A DNA stretch of 64,000 nt from Paenibacillus xylaniclasticus (GCF_004001065.1 NZ_BIML01000001.1:1-64000), one strand, 5' to 3'; counted from the first letter of the stretch, positions 36,807 to 46,306 are shown. A program made the numbers and translations. The notes: generated by a model from the sequence alone, not told the origin.

Positions 36807-37513
36807 CGGCCGTTCTCTCCAATAGGGAAAGCTAAGGATAACGCGTCTAGAAGTGCCCAGAGGACGTTACATTTAAACTGCAAAGCACCGATCGCCTGCT
36901 CTTGCTCCCGACGATCTCTGCATTCGCGTAAGACGAGTCTTAATCCGTGTTCCGCATCGCGCGGTGCTTGGGTGAGCCGTGCTTGAAAGTAGGCGAGCCC
37001 TTCGGGCCGTATCCATGGATACAGCTGCTCGAACACGCCAATTCGCTTCGAGACGAGAGTAGGAGCGAACAGCTCCGTTAGAGAGGAGGCGACGGCAATA
37101 GGCCATGGCTCCAGACGACAAAAGTTCACGTAAGCATCGACGGCGAAGCGGACGGCCGGAAGGACGTGACGTTCATCGAGCATTTCATCTCGAGGAATGC
37201 CCGCCGCTTCTCCTAGCCGTATCCAAGCTTCAATGCCGCCCTCGCTGCCACCTCTGCCATCATGGTCGATGATTCGCTGAATCCATTCGCGGCGATCCTC
37301 GCGGGACGGCAGCTTGGACAAGATCAGCGCGTCTTTAACCGGAATATTCTTCTGATAATAGAACCGATTGGCGATCCAAGCCCGCATTTGAACGGGTGTC
37401 AGCCTGCCTTCATGCATGGCGATATGAAAGGGATGCTTATCGTGATAGCGTTCCTCTCCCACCTGACGCAAACGCTGCGTAAATTGTTCATTCGAGAGCA
37501 AATACGATTCCAA
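36803..37513 (-). CDS. pqqC: Pyrroloquinoline-quinone synthase
   Basis: 236 residues, the usual size. Motifs YHDKHPFHIAMHEGRL, ANRFYYQKNIPVKDALILS and DHDGRGGSEGGIEAW match PqqC, the cofactorless oxidase that closes the ring and performs the final oxidation of the PQQ precursor. The start is TTG with GGAGG 7 nt upstream. It begins 3 bp after the pqqB stop. Confidence 0.95.
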   Translation of the reverse strand: MESYLLSNEQFTQRLRQVGEERYHDKHPFHIAMHEGRLTPVQMRAWIANRFYYQKNIPVKDALILSKLPSREDRREWIQRIIDHDGRGGSEGGIEAWIRLGEAAGIPRDEMLDERHVLPAVRFAVDAYVNFCRLEPWPIAVASSLTELFAPTLVSKRIGVFEQLYPWIRPEGLAYFQARLTQAPRDAEHGLRLVLRECRDRREQEQAIGALQFKCNVLWALLDALSLAFPIGENGR

Positions 37514-37516
37514 CCG

Positions 37517-38440
37517 TTAAACCTCCATTTCCATCCCGTCAAACCCGATTTCAATTCCTAAGTCGGTCAGTACTCGCCGTGCCGGCGAATGCTCATGCAG
37601 CATCGGATTCGTGTTATTGATGTGAATGTATACTTTGCGGCGTGCATGCAAACCTGCGAGCCGCTGTGCGCTTCCGCCAGGTCCGGAAACGGGAAGATGA
37701 CCCATATCGGCGGCTTGCAGCTCCGATACGCCAAGCTCGCGCAGCTCATCGTTCGTCCAGAAGGTACCGTCCAGCAAAATACAGTCAGCATCTGTCAGAT
37801 GCCGCTCAAGCGTTATCGTCCATGCCTCGATGCCTGGCGCATAGACGACGGTACCGCCTGTTGACAGGTCTGTAATGCGATAACCAACATTCCAAGGTTC
37901 CTGCTCCTGTCTAGTGACGTCATGAAGTGCATTCGCCGAGACATAACGAGGGGGCTTATCGCCCAAACAGAATGGACATACCCATAATTTTCCCTCAAAT
38001 AGTGAAAAAGATTCCTCCAGCTTCGTCTCATGCCATCGAAAGCTTGCGTACGGTTCCACGATCCGTCTCACCGGAAAGCTGGCTTCCAGCGCAGCTAGAA
38101 CAGGCCGTGCAGCATAAACGTCAATGGACGAGCCTTGTCTAAGCTGAAGAAGTCCGGTTGTATGGTCCAATTCCGCATCCGTGAGCAGGACAGCTTGAAT
38201 GGGGGAGCTGCGTAAGGAAGGACCCGGATGGAGACAGTCGTTCTCTTCGATCTGAAGACAGACATCCGGGCCAGCGTTGAGCAGCATCCATTGTCGACCA
38301 TCCGGGCTTACGGCAATCGAATCATTCCTTCGTGAGCGGGAGGACGGATCGCCAGATCTTACGCGTCTGCAATGAGGACAGGCGCAATTCCATTGCGGGT
38401 ATCCTCCTCCCGCAGCAGAGCCTAGCAGCTTAATAATCAT
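37517..38440 (-). CDS. pqqB: PqqB hydroxylase (metallo-beta-lactamase fold)
   Basis: 307 residues. The N-terminus LLGSAAGGGYPQWNCACPHC, the motif LLTDAELDHTTGLLQLR and the late HINNTNPML are diagnostic for PqqB. The family oxygenates the cross-linked Tyr of the PqqA-derived intermediate using iron bound by a His/Asp motif. It starts 39 bp downstream of pqqA. Confidence 0.95.
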   Translation of the reverse strand: MIIKLLGSAAGGGYPQWNCACPHCRRVRSGDPSSRSRRNDSIAVSPDGRQWMLLNAGPDVCLQIEENDCLHPGPSLRSSPIQAVLLTDAELDHTTGLLQLRQGSSIDVYAARPVLAALEASFPVRRIVEPYASFRWHETKLEESFSLFEGKLWVCPFCLGDKPPRYVSANALHDVTRQEQEPWNVGYRITDLSTGGTVVYAPGIEAWTITLERHLTDADCILLDGTFWTNDELRELGVSELQAADMGHLPVSGPGGSAQRLAGLHARRKVYIHINNTNPMLHEHSPARRVLTDLGIEIGFDGMEMEV

Positions 38441-38479
38441 CGTTACGCCCCTTATAGAAGAGATGCCGGCTATCTATGA

Positions 38480-38551
38480 TCATTTGCGATAAGCATAGGC
38501 CGTTACTTCTGCGCAAAGCTCGACAATTTTAAAATCAGGCTTCACCCACAT
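38480..38551 (-). CDS. pqqA: PQQ precursor peptide PqqA
   Basis: A 23-residue ORF: MWVKPDFKIVELC, then AEVTAYAYRK. It has the W-x-K-P start and the E-V-T-x-Y core of PqqA, with Glu15 and Tyr19 as the residues joined to form PQQ. A near-perfect AGGAGGTG lies 8 nt before the ATG. It is first in a pqqABCDE order. Compared with proteobacterial PqqA it has an unusual Cys and a second Tyr at 21. Confidence 0.93.
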   Translation of the reverse strand: MWVKPDFKIVELCAEVTAYAYRK

Positions 38552-38625
38552 ACCTATTACACCTCCTCTTGGAAGTTCAACACAAAACCTGTTTCATTGT
38601 ATGTCGGCATATGAATGTCCAAGAA

Positions 38626-38677
38626 GTAAAAAAACGATGCACGGTCTCAGCTGCACTTCGAAGTGAGACCTGCATCG
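38626..38677 (-). terminator. Terminator of the gene at 38697
   Basis: On the minus strand a 14-bp stem with one bulge (cgatgca-ggtctca / tgagacc-tgcatcg) is followed by a run of seven T (38629-38634 read as A). It separates this gene from pqqA. Confidence 0.8.
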
Positions 38678-38696
38678 TTATTCATCGATCATATAC

Positions 38697-39188
38697 TTAG
38701 CGATCGCGCTGCGGGTTACGGTTACCAAGAAGGCCGAAAAGCCCGAGCAGGCCAAGCCATCCAAGCCAATTCCATCCCATTCCTCTGGAAGAGCCTGTAT
38801 CCTGTGCGCGATATAAGTCACTCGTGTATGACTGCGCACGATAACCTGTATCTCGGTCCGCCGTGACACTATCGTACTTGTTCACATTCGGATCAAGGTT
38901 AAAGAACTGACTGCCTGTTCCTGTTCCATACACGCTGACGTCATACTGGGAAGTAGAGCTCGTCCTTAGACCATTGCTGGTCGACTGAGCATGCATTCCA
39001 TGATCGGATCGATTAACGGAGCTTTCATTGCCCGTGCTGCGTGTTACACTACCCATCCCATTGCCAAGCCCGCCGTTGCCTCCATTTGGCGTATTCGAAG
39101 CAGCATAGGCCGCTGAAGCCGAGGCCGGGAGCACAAGCAAAAAAGAAATGACTGCCGCCCATATTCCACATAATATCTTGCTTCTCAT
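38697..39188 (-). CDS. Secreted Gly/Ser-rich protein with WG-rich C-terminal anchor
   Basis: 163 residues. Signal peptide (ILCGIWAAVISFLLVLPAS). A low-complexity Asn/Gly/Ser/Thr/Tyr region follows, then a C-terminal hydrophobic helix GWNWLGWLGLLGLFGLLG and a final basic tail (NRNPQRDR). The pattern of Trp/Gly repeats, hydrophobic stretch and Arg-rich end resembles WGxxGxxG-type C-terminal sorting signals of Bacilli. The function is unknown. Confidence 0.82.
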   Translation of the reverse strand: MRSKILCGIWAAVISFLLVLPASASAAYAASNTPNGGNGGLGNGMGSVTRSTGNESSVNRSDHGMHAQSTSNGLRTSSTSQYDVSVYGTGTGSQFFNLDPNVNKYDSVTADRDTGYRAQSYTSDLYRAQDTGSSRGMGWNWLGWLGLLGLFGLLGNRNPQRDR

Positions 39189-39328
39189 GACCTTACCTGC
39201 CTTTAAAGGTTAGTGTTTTTTCTTTGATTAAGGTTTCACAATTGCAGCAATTCTATACGAAGCTTGTACTATGACAAGAAACGAATGTATATATTGGTAA
39301 CCAAGGATAGTGATGAAGGAGTGTGATC

Positions 39329-39883
39329 ATGGAAACGCTGCTCGCCTGGATGCTAACCTTGTCATTAGGCTTCGATGCTCTAATCGTTTCCGCTTCATTA
39401 GGTCTGAGAAAAGAGACAAAATATAAAATAAAGACAGCGCTTGTGTTCGCTTCAGCCGAAACGCTTATGCCAATTGCAGGGATGATGATCGGAGGTGCTC
39501 TAGGCCATTTGTTCCAAGGTGCACTATCCATCATGGGTGCTCTATTATTAATCGGGGTAGCAATCTATTTCCTTTTTCTTGAAAAGGAAGAGGATGAGCA
39601 TGCAGCGCTTGGGCATCAGCTCACTGGATGGCCATTAATAGCGGTAGCAATCGGCATTAGCTTGGACGAGCTCGCCGTAGGCTTTAGCGCCGGCTTGATG
39701 CAAGCACCTATCGTATTGACGATTACTCTAATTGCTGTGCAGTCGTTCGCACTATCGATGATAGGCATTACCTTCGGAGCCAAATTCAAGCCATATTTAG
39801 GCGAATGGGCCGAGAAAGCTTCGGGCCTTATGCTTGGACTCATTGGTTTATGGATGCTGATCGATACATTACCTTCAACATAG
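39329..39883 (+). CDS. MntP-like manganese efflux pump
   Basis: 184 residues, six helices. Two similar halves start with SLGFDALIVSASLGL and AIGISLDELAVGFSAGL; the paired Asp-containing motifs are the mark of the MntP family, which exports Mn2+. ATG 39329 is chosen over GTG 39323 because of GAAGGAG 7 nt upstream. No manganese riboswitch is visible in the short leader. Confidence 0.85.
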   Translation: METLLAWMLTLSLGFDALIVSASLGLRKETKYKIKTALVFASAETLMPIAGMMIGGALGHLFQGALSIMGALLLIGVAIYFLFLEKEEDEHAALGHQLTGWPLIAVAIGISLDELAVGFSAGLMQAPIVLTITLIAVQSFALSMIGITFGAKFKPYLGEWAEKASGLMLGLIGLWMLIDTLPST

Positions 39884-39900
39884 TACTTACGAATAATATT

Positions 39901-39933
39901 CAAGAGGCCGACGGGTGATCCGTCGGCCTCTTG
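39901..39933. terminator. Hairpin between convergent genes
   Basis: Perfect 14-bp stem caagaggccgacgg / ccgtcggcctcttg with a 5-nt loop; little T-tract on either side, so termination strength is uncertain. Confidence 0.7.
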
Positions 39934-39948
39934 GCATGTATGGTCCGT

Positions 39949-41481
39949 TTACACAGGACTAATTTTAGCTGCAATCCGATCCAACGCTTCTTGTACAGTA
40001 GTCGGGAGAGGCAATGTCCAATCTGCGGGATTGCCTGGCGTATAAGCTACCCCGAACGCGTCATCCACTCGAACTAATGTCGTATTCGCACCTACAAGCG
40101 TCACACGTGAACGGATCGGGATCGAATCCTCAGTAGCTCTTACTCTCGTTATGACATTGTCTACACCATTGACGATCAAGCTTCCCGAGTTAGGAAACGG
40201 ATTAAAAATATTTTCCGTAATGGCGAAGCTGGATAAATTCAACGGATCAATCGGAATATGCCCAGATTGCACGTTAATAATGACGTTACCGTTAATTCCA
40301 CCGCCGACGAGATTCACCTGTGTATCTGTTGTCGCTTGAGAATTGATCGTAATATTCCCGCTGGACACAAATGAGGCGAACATGGACATGTTTATTCCGT
40401 TCTGCGTATATCCGCCAGACAGCATTGAATCGCGAATATTGACTTGGTTAACGGAGGTAGTCAGAGCTGTGAACACAGGAGTAGGGGTTATATTAACGCT
40501 GACGAAAAATAACTTGCCGCTGAAGCTGCTCGCTGTTACAAAGTTAAAATCAAGCGGCCCAGACAGCAGCGTCAAATCTGCGAAGCCCGAACGGTTGTCG
40601 TTAACAAAGCCCGTTTCAAACCATGAAGGATCGTTAATATCGAAAGGGATAGACAACCTGGTCAGCAGCGTGCTGGCCCCAATCAATTGTACGTTTGCTT
40701 TCAAATGAATTAGTGGCTCTGAGTAATTGCCCGGGCCGATAGAAATCGCATATCTTTTATTGGGCGTCGCGTCTGTAATGGAGGCCATCGCTGCTGTAAC
40801 CGTCAAGAAGGGATGGCATTCACTGCCGTCAGCGGCTGCATCATCTCCGGCTTTGTTGACATATACGATTTGTGTCGCAACGGGAAGCGGCGGCGTGCAT
40901 CCCGGTCCAGGAGGACCTTGAGGACCCTGTGGACCAGGAATTCCAGGAGGACCGGGAGGACCAGGCATCCCCGGAGACCCCGGCTGGAGCAAGACGAAAC
41001 CAAGCACGTTTTGAACATTCTGAATAGAGGTCATGAGGCTGTTAATGACGATTTGCTCGTTCTGCAGCAGTTGGAAGGTGACGGCAAGCTGCACGAGCGT
41101 CAAATTGATATTGTTAACGATGTTTAGACTAGAAACCGGAAATTTCTTGAGAATCGAATTAAATTCGTTAATAATCGTTGTAATTTCGGTCTTCACAATT
41201 GGACACAGCTTCGCTTTATTCAACGTTCGAGACATTCGTCGAAGCTGAATTTTTAAAGCTTTAATATTGTAGGCGTCCTGATGCAGGATGACAGGCTGCA
41301 TACACCGGGCAATCTCTCTTAAGATATGTCTAATCTTCAAGACTTCTCTATCAGTCAGCCAATTATTGCAAGGCCGCTTCTTGCAGCATTTGCACAGGAC
41401 AATACATTTCTTATATCCCGACTTTTTGCGCCGAGCAGTCGACGCGTTTATACTCGGAAGCTTTCGAAGGCGCAGCCTCAT
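39949..41481 (-). CDS. Collagen-like surface/spore protein with beta-helix C-terminus
   Basis: 510 residues from ATG 41481, with GGGGAGG just upstream; an in-frame start at 41562 lacks a site. The N-terminus is basic and Cys-rich (CIVLCKCCKKRPCNNW), followed by a helical region. A short collagen stretch of nine Gly-X-Y triplets lies near 183-210. After it comes a domain of right-handed beta-helix character (ISIGPGNYSEPLIHLKANVQ, repeated short beta strands), ending with TTVQEALDRIAAKI as in BclA-like proteins. Such proteins commonly decorate the exosporium or spore surface of Bacillales. No signal peptide, consistent with mother-cell expression. Confidence 0.83.
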   Translation of the reverse strand: MRLRLRKLPSINASTARRKKSGYKKCIVLCKCCKKRPCNNWLTDREVLKIRHILREIARCMQPVILHQDAYNIKALKIQLRRMSRTLNKAKLCPIVKTEITTIINEFNSILKKFPVSSLNIVNNINLTLVQLAVTFQLLQNEQIVINSLMTSIQNVQNVLGFVLLQPGSPGMPGPPGPPGIPGPQGPQGPPGPGCTPPLPVATQIVYVNKAGDDAAADGSECHPFLTVTAAMASITDATPNKRYAISIGPGNYSEPLIHLKANVQLIGASTLLTRLSIPFDINDPSWFETGFVNDNRSGFADLTLLSGPLDFNFVTASSFSGKLFFVSVNITPTPVFTALTTSVNQVNIRDSMLSGGYTQNGINMSMFASFVSSGNITINSQATTDTQVNLVGGGINGNVIINVQSGHIPIDPLNLSSFAITENIFNPFPNSGSLIVNGVDNVITRVRATEDSIPIRSRVTLVGANTTLVRVDDAFGVAYTPGNPADWTLPLPTTVQEALDRIAAKISPV

Positions 41482-41697
41482 ATCATCCTCCCCCTCAATA
41501 TACTTGGAAACATTGTATGTAATTAGGTCTAGCCCGTATATGCCATTAACACGATCATCCAAAATGTTGGATAAAATGAAGTAGGAAGAAAGGCTTTTGC
41601 GCGATGGAAAGTATTGTTGAGAGGAAAAGAAAGCGTTACAATTGGAATGTACGCACGTACATAGCTGTTATCGTATAGGAAGGGAAATGAATGAGAC

Positions 41698-43110
41698 ATG
41701 AACAGACAAGGCTTTAATCCATACCTTCCCTCTTGGGAATACATACCGGATGGTGAACCGTATGTTTTTGGCGATCGTGTATATGTATACGGTTCACATG
41801 ACCGTTTCAACGGACATGCTTATTGCTTGAACGATTACGTCTGCTGGTCGGCTCCGGTCAATGACTTGTCGGATTGGAGATATGAAGGTGTCATTTATCA
41901 GAAAACCGACGCCCCCTATAACGAGGACGGCGATATGTGCCTCTTCGCCCCAGACGTCGCATTGGGACCTGATGGAAGATATTACTTATATTATGTATTG
42001 AATAGGAACAACTTCGTATCCGTGGCGGTATGTGATACTCCTGCAGGGAAGTACGAATATTACGGGGATGTTCATTACCCTGACGGCACACTTCTTGGAG
42101 CTAAAGAGGGCGACGAGCCGCAATTCGACCCCGGCGTCTTAGTAGAAGGGAATAACGTCTACCTGTATACCGGATTTTGCTTCCAGAATGATACGTCCCG
42201 CTCCGGTCCGATGGCGACCGTGCTGGAGCCGGACATGATTACGATCAAGGAAGGCCCAAAGTTTATTGCACCAAGCGCTCCTTATAGTCAAGGATCAGGC
42301 TATGAGGGACATGAATTTTTTGAGGCTTCTTCGATGCGCAAGATCGGAGATACCTATTATTTTATTTATTCATCCATTCTATTTCACGAGCTATGCTATG
42401 CGACAAGCAAGCATCCTACTCATGGATTCGAATTCCGCGGTACGATCGTTAGCAATAACGATACCGGTATCGATACTTATAAGCCGGCCAATAAGCCGAT
42501 GTTCTATGGCGGTAACAACCACGGCAGCATTATCGAGATTAACGGCCAATGGTACGTCTTCTATCACCGCCATACGAATGGAACGAACTATAGCAGACAA
42601 GCCTGCTTAGAACCAATCCAGGTGTTAGAGGACGGAACGATTCCTCAAGTGGAGATGTCCTCTTGTGGTCCGAATGGCGGTCCGTTAGTTGGAAAGGGAG
42701 AATACCCTGCATATATCGCTTGTCAATTGTTCTGCAAGGAGGAAGAAGCATACACGGCAGGTCCCGGCGATTGGATGGACAGCCGGTTTCCGAAGATTAC
42801 GCAGGACGGCAAGGACGGGGACGAGGAGAATGGTTATATCGCCAATATGAGAGACGGCGCCGTAGCGGGCTTCAAGTACTTCGATTGCAAAGGGGTGCGA
42901 CGCATTTCGATCCAAGTACGCGGAGGAGAAGGCTCCGTAGAAATTATGACAGCATGGGACGGCAAGCCGCTTGGAAGTATTCCGATCCAGACGAGCAACG
43001 ACTGGAAGCGATTCTCGGCTGACATTACAATTCCGGATGGCGTACATGCCCTATATTTCAAATATGTCGGACCAAGCAGAACAAGTCTGGCATCGTTCAC
43101 GCTTGAATAG
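41698..43110 (+). CDS. GH43-type glycoside hydrolase with C-terminal carbohydrate-binding domain
   Basis: 470 residues, no signal peptide, so likely intracellular. The N-terminal 310 residues form a five-blade propeller of GH43: FNPYLPSWEYIPDGEP with the catalytic base Asp, FAPDVALGPDGRYYLYYV, FDPGVLVEG, and the acid Glu in GHEFFEASSM. The last 130 residues form a jelly roll of CBM6-type (NGYIANMRDGAVAGFKYFDC, EIMTAWDGKPLGS). Family activities are arabinofuranosidase or xylosidase; here the substrate is unclear. Confidence 0.87.
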   Translation: MNRQGFNPYLPSWEYIPDGEPYVFGDRVYVYGSHDRFNGHAYCLNDYVCWSAPVNDLSDWRYEGVIYQKTDAPYNEDGDMCLFAPDVALGPDGRYYLYYVLNRNNFVSVAVCDTPAGKYEYYGDVHYPDGTLLGAKEGDEPQFDPGVLVEGNNVYLYTGFCFQNDTSRSGPMATVLEPDMITIKEGPKFIAPSAPYSQGSGYEGHEFFEASSMRKIGDTYYFIYSSILFHELCYATSKHPTHGFEFRGTIVSNNDTGIDTYKPANKPMFYGGNNHGSIIEINGQWYVFYHRHTNGTNYSRQACLEPIQVLEDGTIPQVEMSSCGPNGGPLVGKGEYPAYIACQLFCKEEEAYTAGPGDWMDSRFPKITQDGKDGDEENGYIANMRDGAVAGFKYFDCKGVRRISIQVRGGEGSVEIMTAWDGKPLGSIPIQTSNDWKRFSADITIPDGVHALYFKYVGPSRTSLASFTLE

Positions 43111-43125
43111 CGAGGATGGGAATAT

Positions 43126-43163
43126 GGCGATCACACCCTGGCATCAACCAAGAAGTGATCGCC
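43126..43163 (+). terminator. Hairpin after GH43 gene
   Basis: Perfect 9-bp stem ggcgatcac / gtgatcgcc with a 20-nt loop and a weak T-tract. Confidence 0.5.
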
Positions 43164-43202
43164 AATTTGCTATGGATTAATCGTTTGAATACACATTCAT
43201 TT

Positions 43203-43637
43203 CTAGTAAACGCTTATTACGTAACTATTAGTAGTAGGTAAAGAGTTGGTCACATCGATGTACGCCGTTGCAGTCGGATACAGTATGATGTCATAGACAT
43301 AGAGCCCAGGCTGCATCGAGATATAGTGTATCCGTCCCTGTCCCGAAATCTGGATGCTCGATGTATACACGTTGGCCGATGCCGAGCTTGAAACCAACAA
43401 TTGATACGCCCTAGCGTACTTACCATCCGTATTGTCAATTCGGTATGACTCTGTTGCGTAAGGCCCTAATGTACGATAGAAACTTTGGCCGGTATCAATA
43501 GGGGTATAATACGAAGAGGCTGTTATCGAAGCCCTTGCATCTGCGGCTGCATTAGAAGTAGCCGGCAGCGTGCCGAGAAGAAGAACAGCACCGAGTAATG
43601 CAACAGAGCCTTTCTTTAACCATTTTTTCATCATCAT
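43203..43637 (-). CDS. Small secreted protein, unknown
   Basis: 144 residues. Clear signal peptide (KKWLKKGSVALLGAVLLLGT, cleavage near SNAAA). The mature 110 residues are beta-rich with many Tyr, Ser and Thr; no cysteines, no family recognised. GGAGGG stands 6-7 nt before the first of three tandem ATGs. It lies between two polysaccharide hydrolase genes. Confidence 0.8.
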   Translation of the reverse strand: MMMKKWLKKGSVALLGAVLLLGTLPATSNAAADARASITASSYYTPIDTGQSFYRTLGPYATESYRIDNTDGKYARAYQLLVSSSASANVYTSSIQISGQGRIHYISMQPGLYVYDIILYPTATAYIDVTNSLPTTNSYVISVY

Positions 43638-43801
43638 TTATCACCCTCCTAAATGTCCCTATCATTGGACTGGCCAGCCCTTTATATAACTTACCGTTAC
43701 TCATTATTTTATGGAATAGGGAACTGGAACCATTTTACTTTTCTGGTCTATAAGTAGGTGGTTTGATTCTTTCGAAATAATCGCGAAGAGGAGACTGTAG
43801 A

Positions 43802-46306
43802 ATGTTACTGGAAAATGCTTCCACTCTCTCTGAAAATTCGGGCTTCAAGTTAAATCAAACCTCTGGCTATTTTCAAAATCTCGGTGTGGATGTGATGGCC
43901 TTCGACGACATTTATCCAGAAGGACATCAGTCCGGTGTAAGTATCATTATGCACGGCAATCGCGTCGCTACGAACGGCGATATTCGGTTCGAGCAGACGC
44001 CCGGGCAATGGCAGCCGGTCCCTAAGCAGGGGAAGCGTGATCTCGATGAAGAATCGAATACGATCACGACTTCACTGAGCTTCCCGGACCGTTCGAGACA
44101 CTTAAAAGGATTCAACCCGATGATCTACCCAGACTTCGAGTTCAATTACAAGGTTATCGTTAAGGGTGAAGGCTCGTCGCTCATCGTTACCGTCGACATG
44201 GATCGACCGATCCCTGACAAATATTGCGGCAAAATATGCTTTAACCTAGAGCTGTTTCCCGGCGCGCTGTTCGGTAAGCCTTGGATTATGGACCACAAGC
44301 ATGGAATTTTCCCTGAACAGCCGAATGGTCCCGTTCGATCGCAGCCATCCAACTATTCGCATGCCGGAGATTTCTGCGAAGCAGATGCCCGTGCGGATCT
44401 GAAGCTTCTGTCGGGCGACAACAAGGAATACAATCCGATCATTGCCGATGATCTCATTGCCGAGCCGTATGCAGTTGGCAAACGGTTCACCGTTCGGCCC
44501 GAGGACCCTTACAACCGCTTTACGATTGAAAGCCAAAAAGCTGAGCTTAAGCTGTATGACGGGCGAATGAACCATAATAACGGATGGTTTGTCATTAGCA
44601 GCGAAGTACCAGCTGGAGCTACGAATGATGCAATTCGATGGATCATTACACCCCATGTCGTAGAAGACTGGGTTTATCCGCCTGTCGTACAAACGTCGCA
44701 GGTAGGATACCATCCAAGCCAATCGAAAATCGCAATCATTGAGCTTGATAAACGGGAGAACAGACGGGAAAAACCGGAGCTTGTCCGAATAACCGAGACA
44801 GGCGAACAGCTCGTGCTTTCAGCTGAAGGACAGGAATGGGGGCAATTTCTCCGCTACCATTACTTGAAATTTGATTTTACAGCGGTAAGGGAAGAAGGGC
44901 TCTACAAGGTTCGCTATGGTTCGTCGGAGTCATCCGTCTTCAGCATCGCAAGCGATGTTTATGACCGAGGCGTCTGGCAGCCGGTGCTGGAATATTTTCT
45001 GCCTGTACAAATGTGTCATATGCGGGTAAGCGAGAAATACCGTGTATGGCATGGCCTCTGTCATCACGATGACGCTAGAATGGCCCCGGTGAATCTTAAC
45101 CACTTTGACGGATACGTACAGGGGCCTTCAACTCTGACCCGATACCAGCCAGGCGACGTTGTTCCAGGGCTGAATATTGGCGGATGGCACGATGCCGGCG
45201 ACTTTGACCTGCGCATAGAGTCACAATCGGGGGAATTTTATACACTCGCTTTAGCGTACGAAGCCTTTAATGTCTATTACGATGCGACAACGATTGACCA
45301 AGACCGACGAGTTGTCGAAATTCACCAGCCTGACGGTAAAAACGACATCTTGCAGCAAATTGAGCACGGCGTCCTGTCTGTAGTGGGAGGCTATCAAGCA
45401 TTAGGACGGCTTTATCGGGGAATTATCGAGAACGATCTTCGGCAATACGTACATCTTGGCGATAGTGCGGTCATGTCAGACGGAATTCAAGGGAATGCGG
45501 ACGATCGCTGGGTGTTTACGGAGGATAACCCGCCGAGAGAGTTAACAACCGCGGCCCATCTGGCAGCCGCTTCCCGAGCTTTGAAGGATTTCAATCCCGC
45601 GCTAAGCAGCCAAGCCTTACTGACGGCTTGTGAGATATACAATGTTACGGATGGAACGGGTCCTGCCAGAATCGCCAAAATTCATGCTGCTGTAGAATTG
45701 TACCTGGCCACAGGCGAACTCGTCTACAAAGACTATCTTATGTCGGAAGCCGATTATATCGCCGAATCTATAGATAAGGTAGGCTGGTTTGTCGCTCGTG
45801 CCGAGCAAACGATGAATGATACTGGCTTTACCCGAAAGCTGCGAGAAGCATTGCCCGCTCTGAAAGAGCAGTTAACGAAGCAAAGTGCCGAGACGCCGTA
45901 CGGAATCCCATATCGTCCGCATATTTGGGGAGCGGGCTGGGGAATCCAGCGACTAGGATTCGAATACTTTTTCCTGCACAAGGCTTATCCCGATCTGTTC
46001 GATTCCGAACTGATATTCAATGCGCTGAACTTTGTATTGGGCTGTCATCCGGGTTCCAATACGATGTCATTCGCATCGGGCGTAGGTGCCAAATCAGCAA
46101 CGGTAGGGTATGGACTAAATCGGGCTGATTGGTCGTATATTCCAGGCGGCGTCATATCGGGTACCGCACTAATTCGTCCAGACTTCCCTGAGCTGCTCGT
46201 GTTCCCGTACCTGTGGCAGCAGGTGGAATATGTACTAGGAGGCGGATCATCGCATTTCATGTTTATCGCACTGGCCGCCCAGCATCTGACAAAAGGTACA
46301 GCCTAA
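43802..46306 (+). CDS. GH9-family glycoside hydrolase-like protein
   Basis: 834 residues, no signal peptide. Residues about 300-400 are the Ig-like CelD_N domain usual before GH9 catalytic domains (VVQTSQVGYHPSQSKIAIIE). The catalytic domain has the nucleophile/base motif NIGGWHDAGDFDLR and the late FVLGCHPGSNTMSFASGVG. The canonical C-terminal Asn-Glu acid motif is not visible; the end reads EYVLGGGSSHFMFIAL. The first 290 residues are an extra domain I do not recognise. It probably acts on imported oligosaccharides inside the cell. AAGAGGAG precedes the ATG. Confidence 0.85.
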   Translation: MLLENASTLSENSGFKLNQTSGYFQNLGVDVMAFDDIYPEGHQSGVSIIMHGNRVATNGDIRFEQTPGQWQPVPKQGKRDLDEESNTITTSLSFPDRSRHLKGFNPMIYPDFEFNYKVIVKGEGSSLIVTVDMDRPIPDKYCGKICFNLELFPGALFGKPWIMDHKHGIFPEQPNGPVRSQPSNYSHAGDFCEADARADLKLLSGDNKEYNPIIADDLIAEPYAVGKRFTVRPEDPYNRFTIESQKAELKLYDGRMNHNNGWFVISSEVPAGATNDAIRWIITPHVVEDWVYPPVVQTSQVGYHPSQSKIAIIELDKRENRREKPELVRITETGEQLVLSAEGQEWGQFLRYHYLKFDFTAVREEGLYKVRYGSSESSVFSIASDVYDRGVWQPVLEYFLPVQMCHMRVSEKYRVWHGLCHHDDARMAPVNLNHFDGYVQGPSTLTRYQPGDVVPGLNIGGWHDAGDFDLRIESQSGEFYTLALAYEAFNVYYDATTIDQDRRVVEIHQPDGKNDILQQIEHGVLSVVGGYQALGRLYRGIIENDLRQYVHLGDSAVMSDGIQGNADDRWVFTEDNPPRELTTAAHLAAASRALKDFNPALSSQALLTACEIYNVTDGTGPARIAKIHAAVELYLATGELVYKDYLMSEADYIAESIDKVGWFVARAEQTMNDTGFTRKLREALPALKEQLTKQSAETPYGIPYRPHIWGAGWGIQRLGFEYFFLHKAYPDLFDSELIFNALNFVLGCHPGSNTMSFASGVGAKSATVGYGLNRADWSYIPGGVISGTALIRPDFPELLVFPYLWQQVEYVLGGGSSHFMFIALAAQHLTKGTA

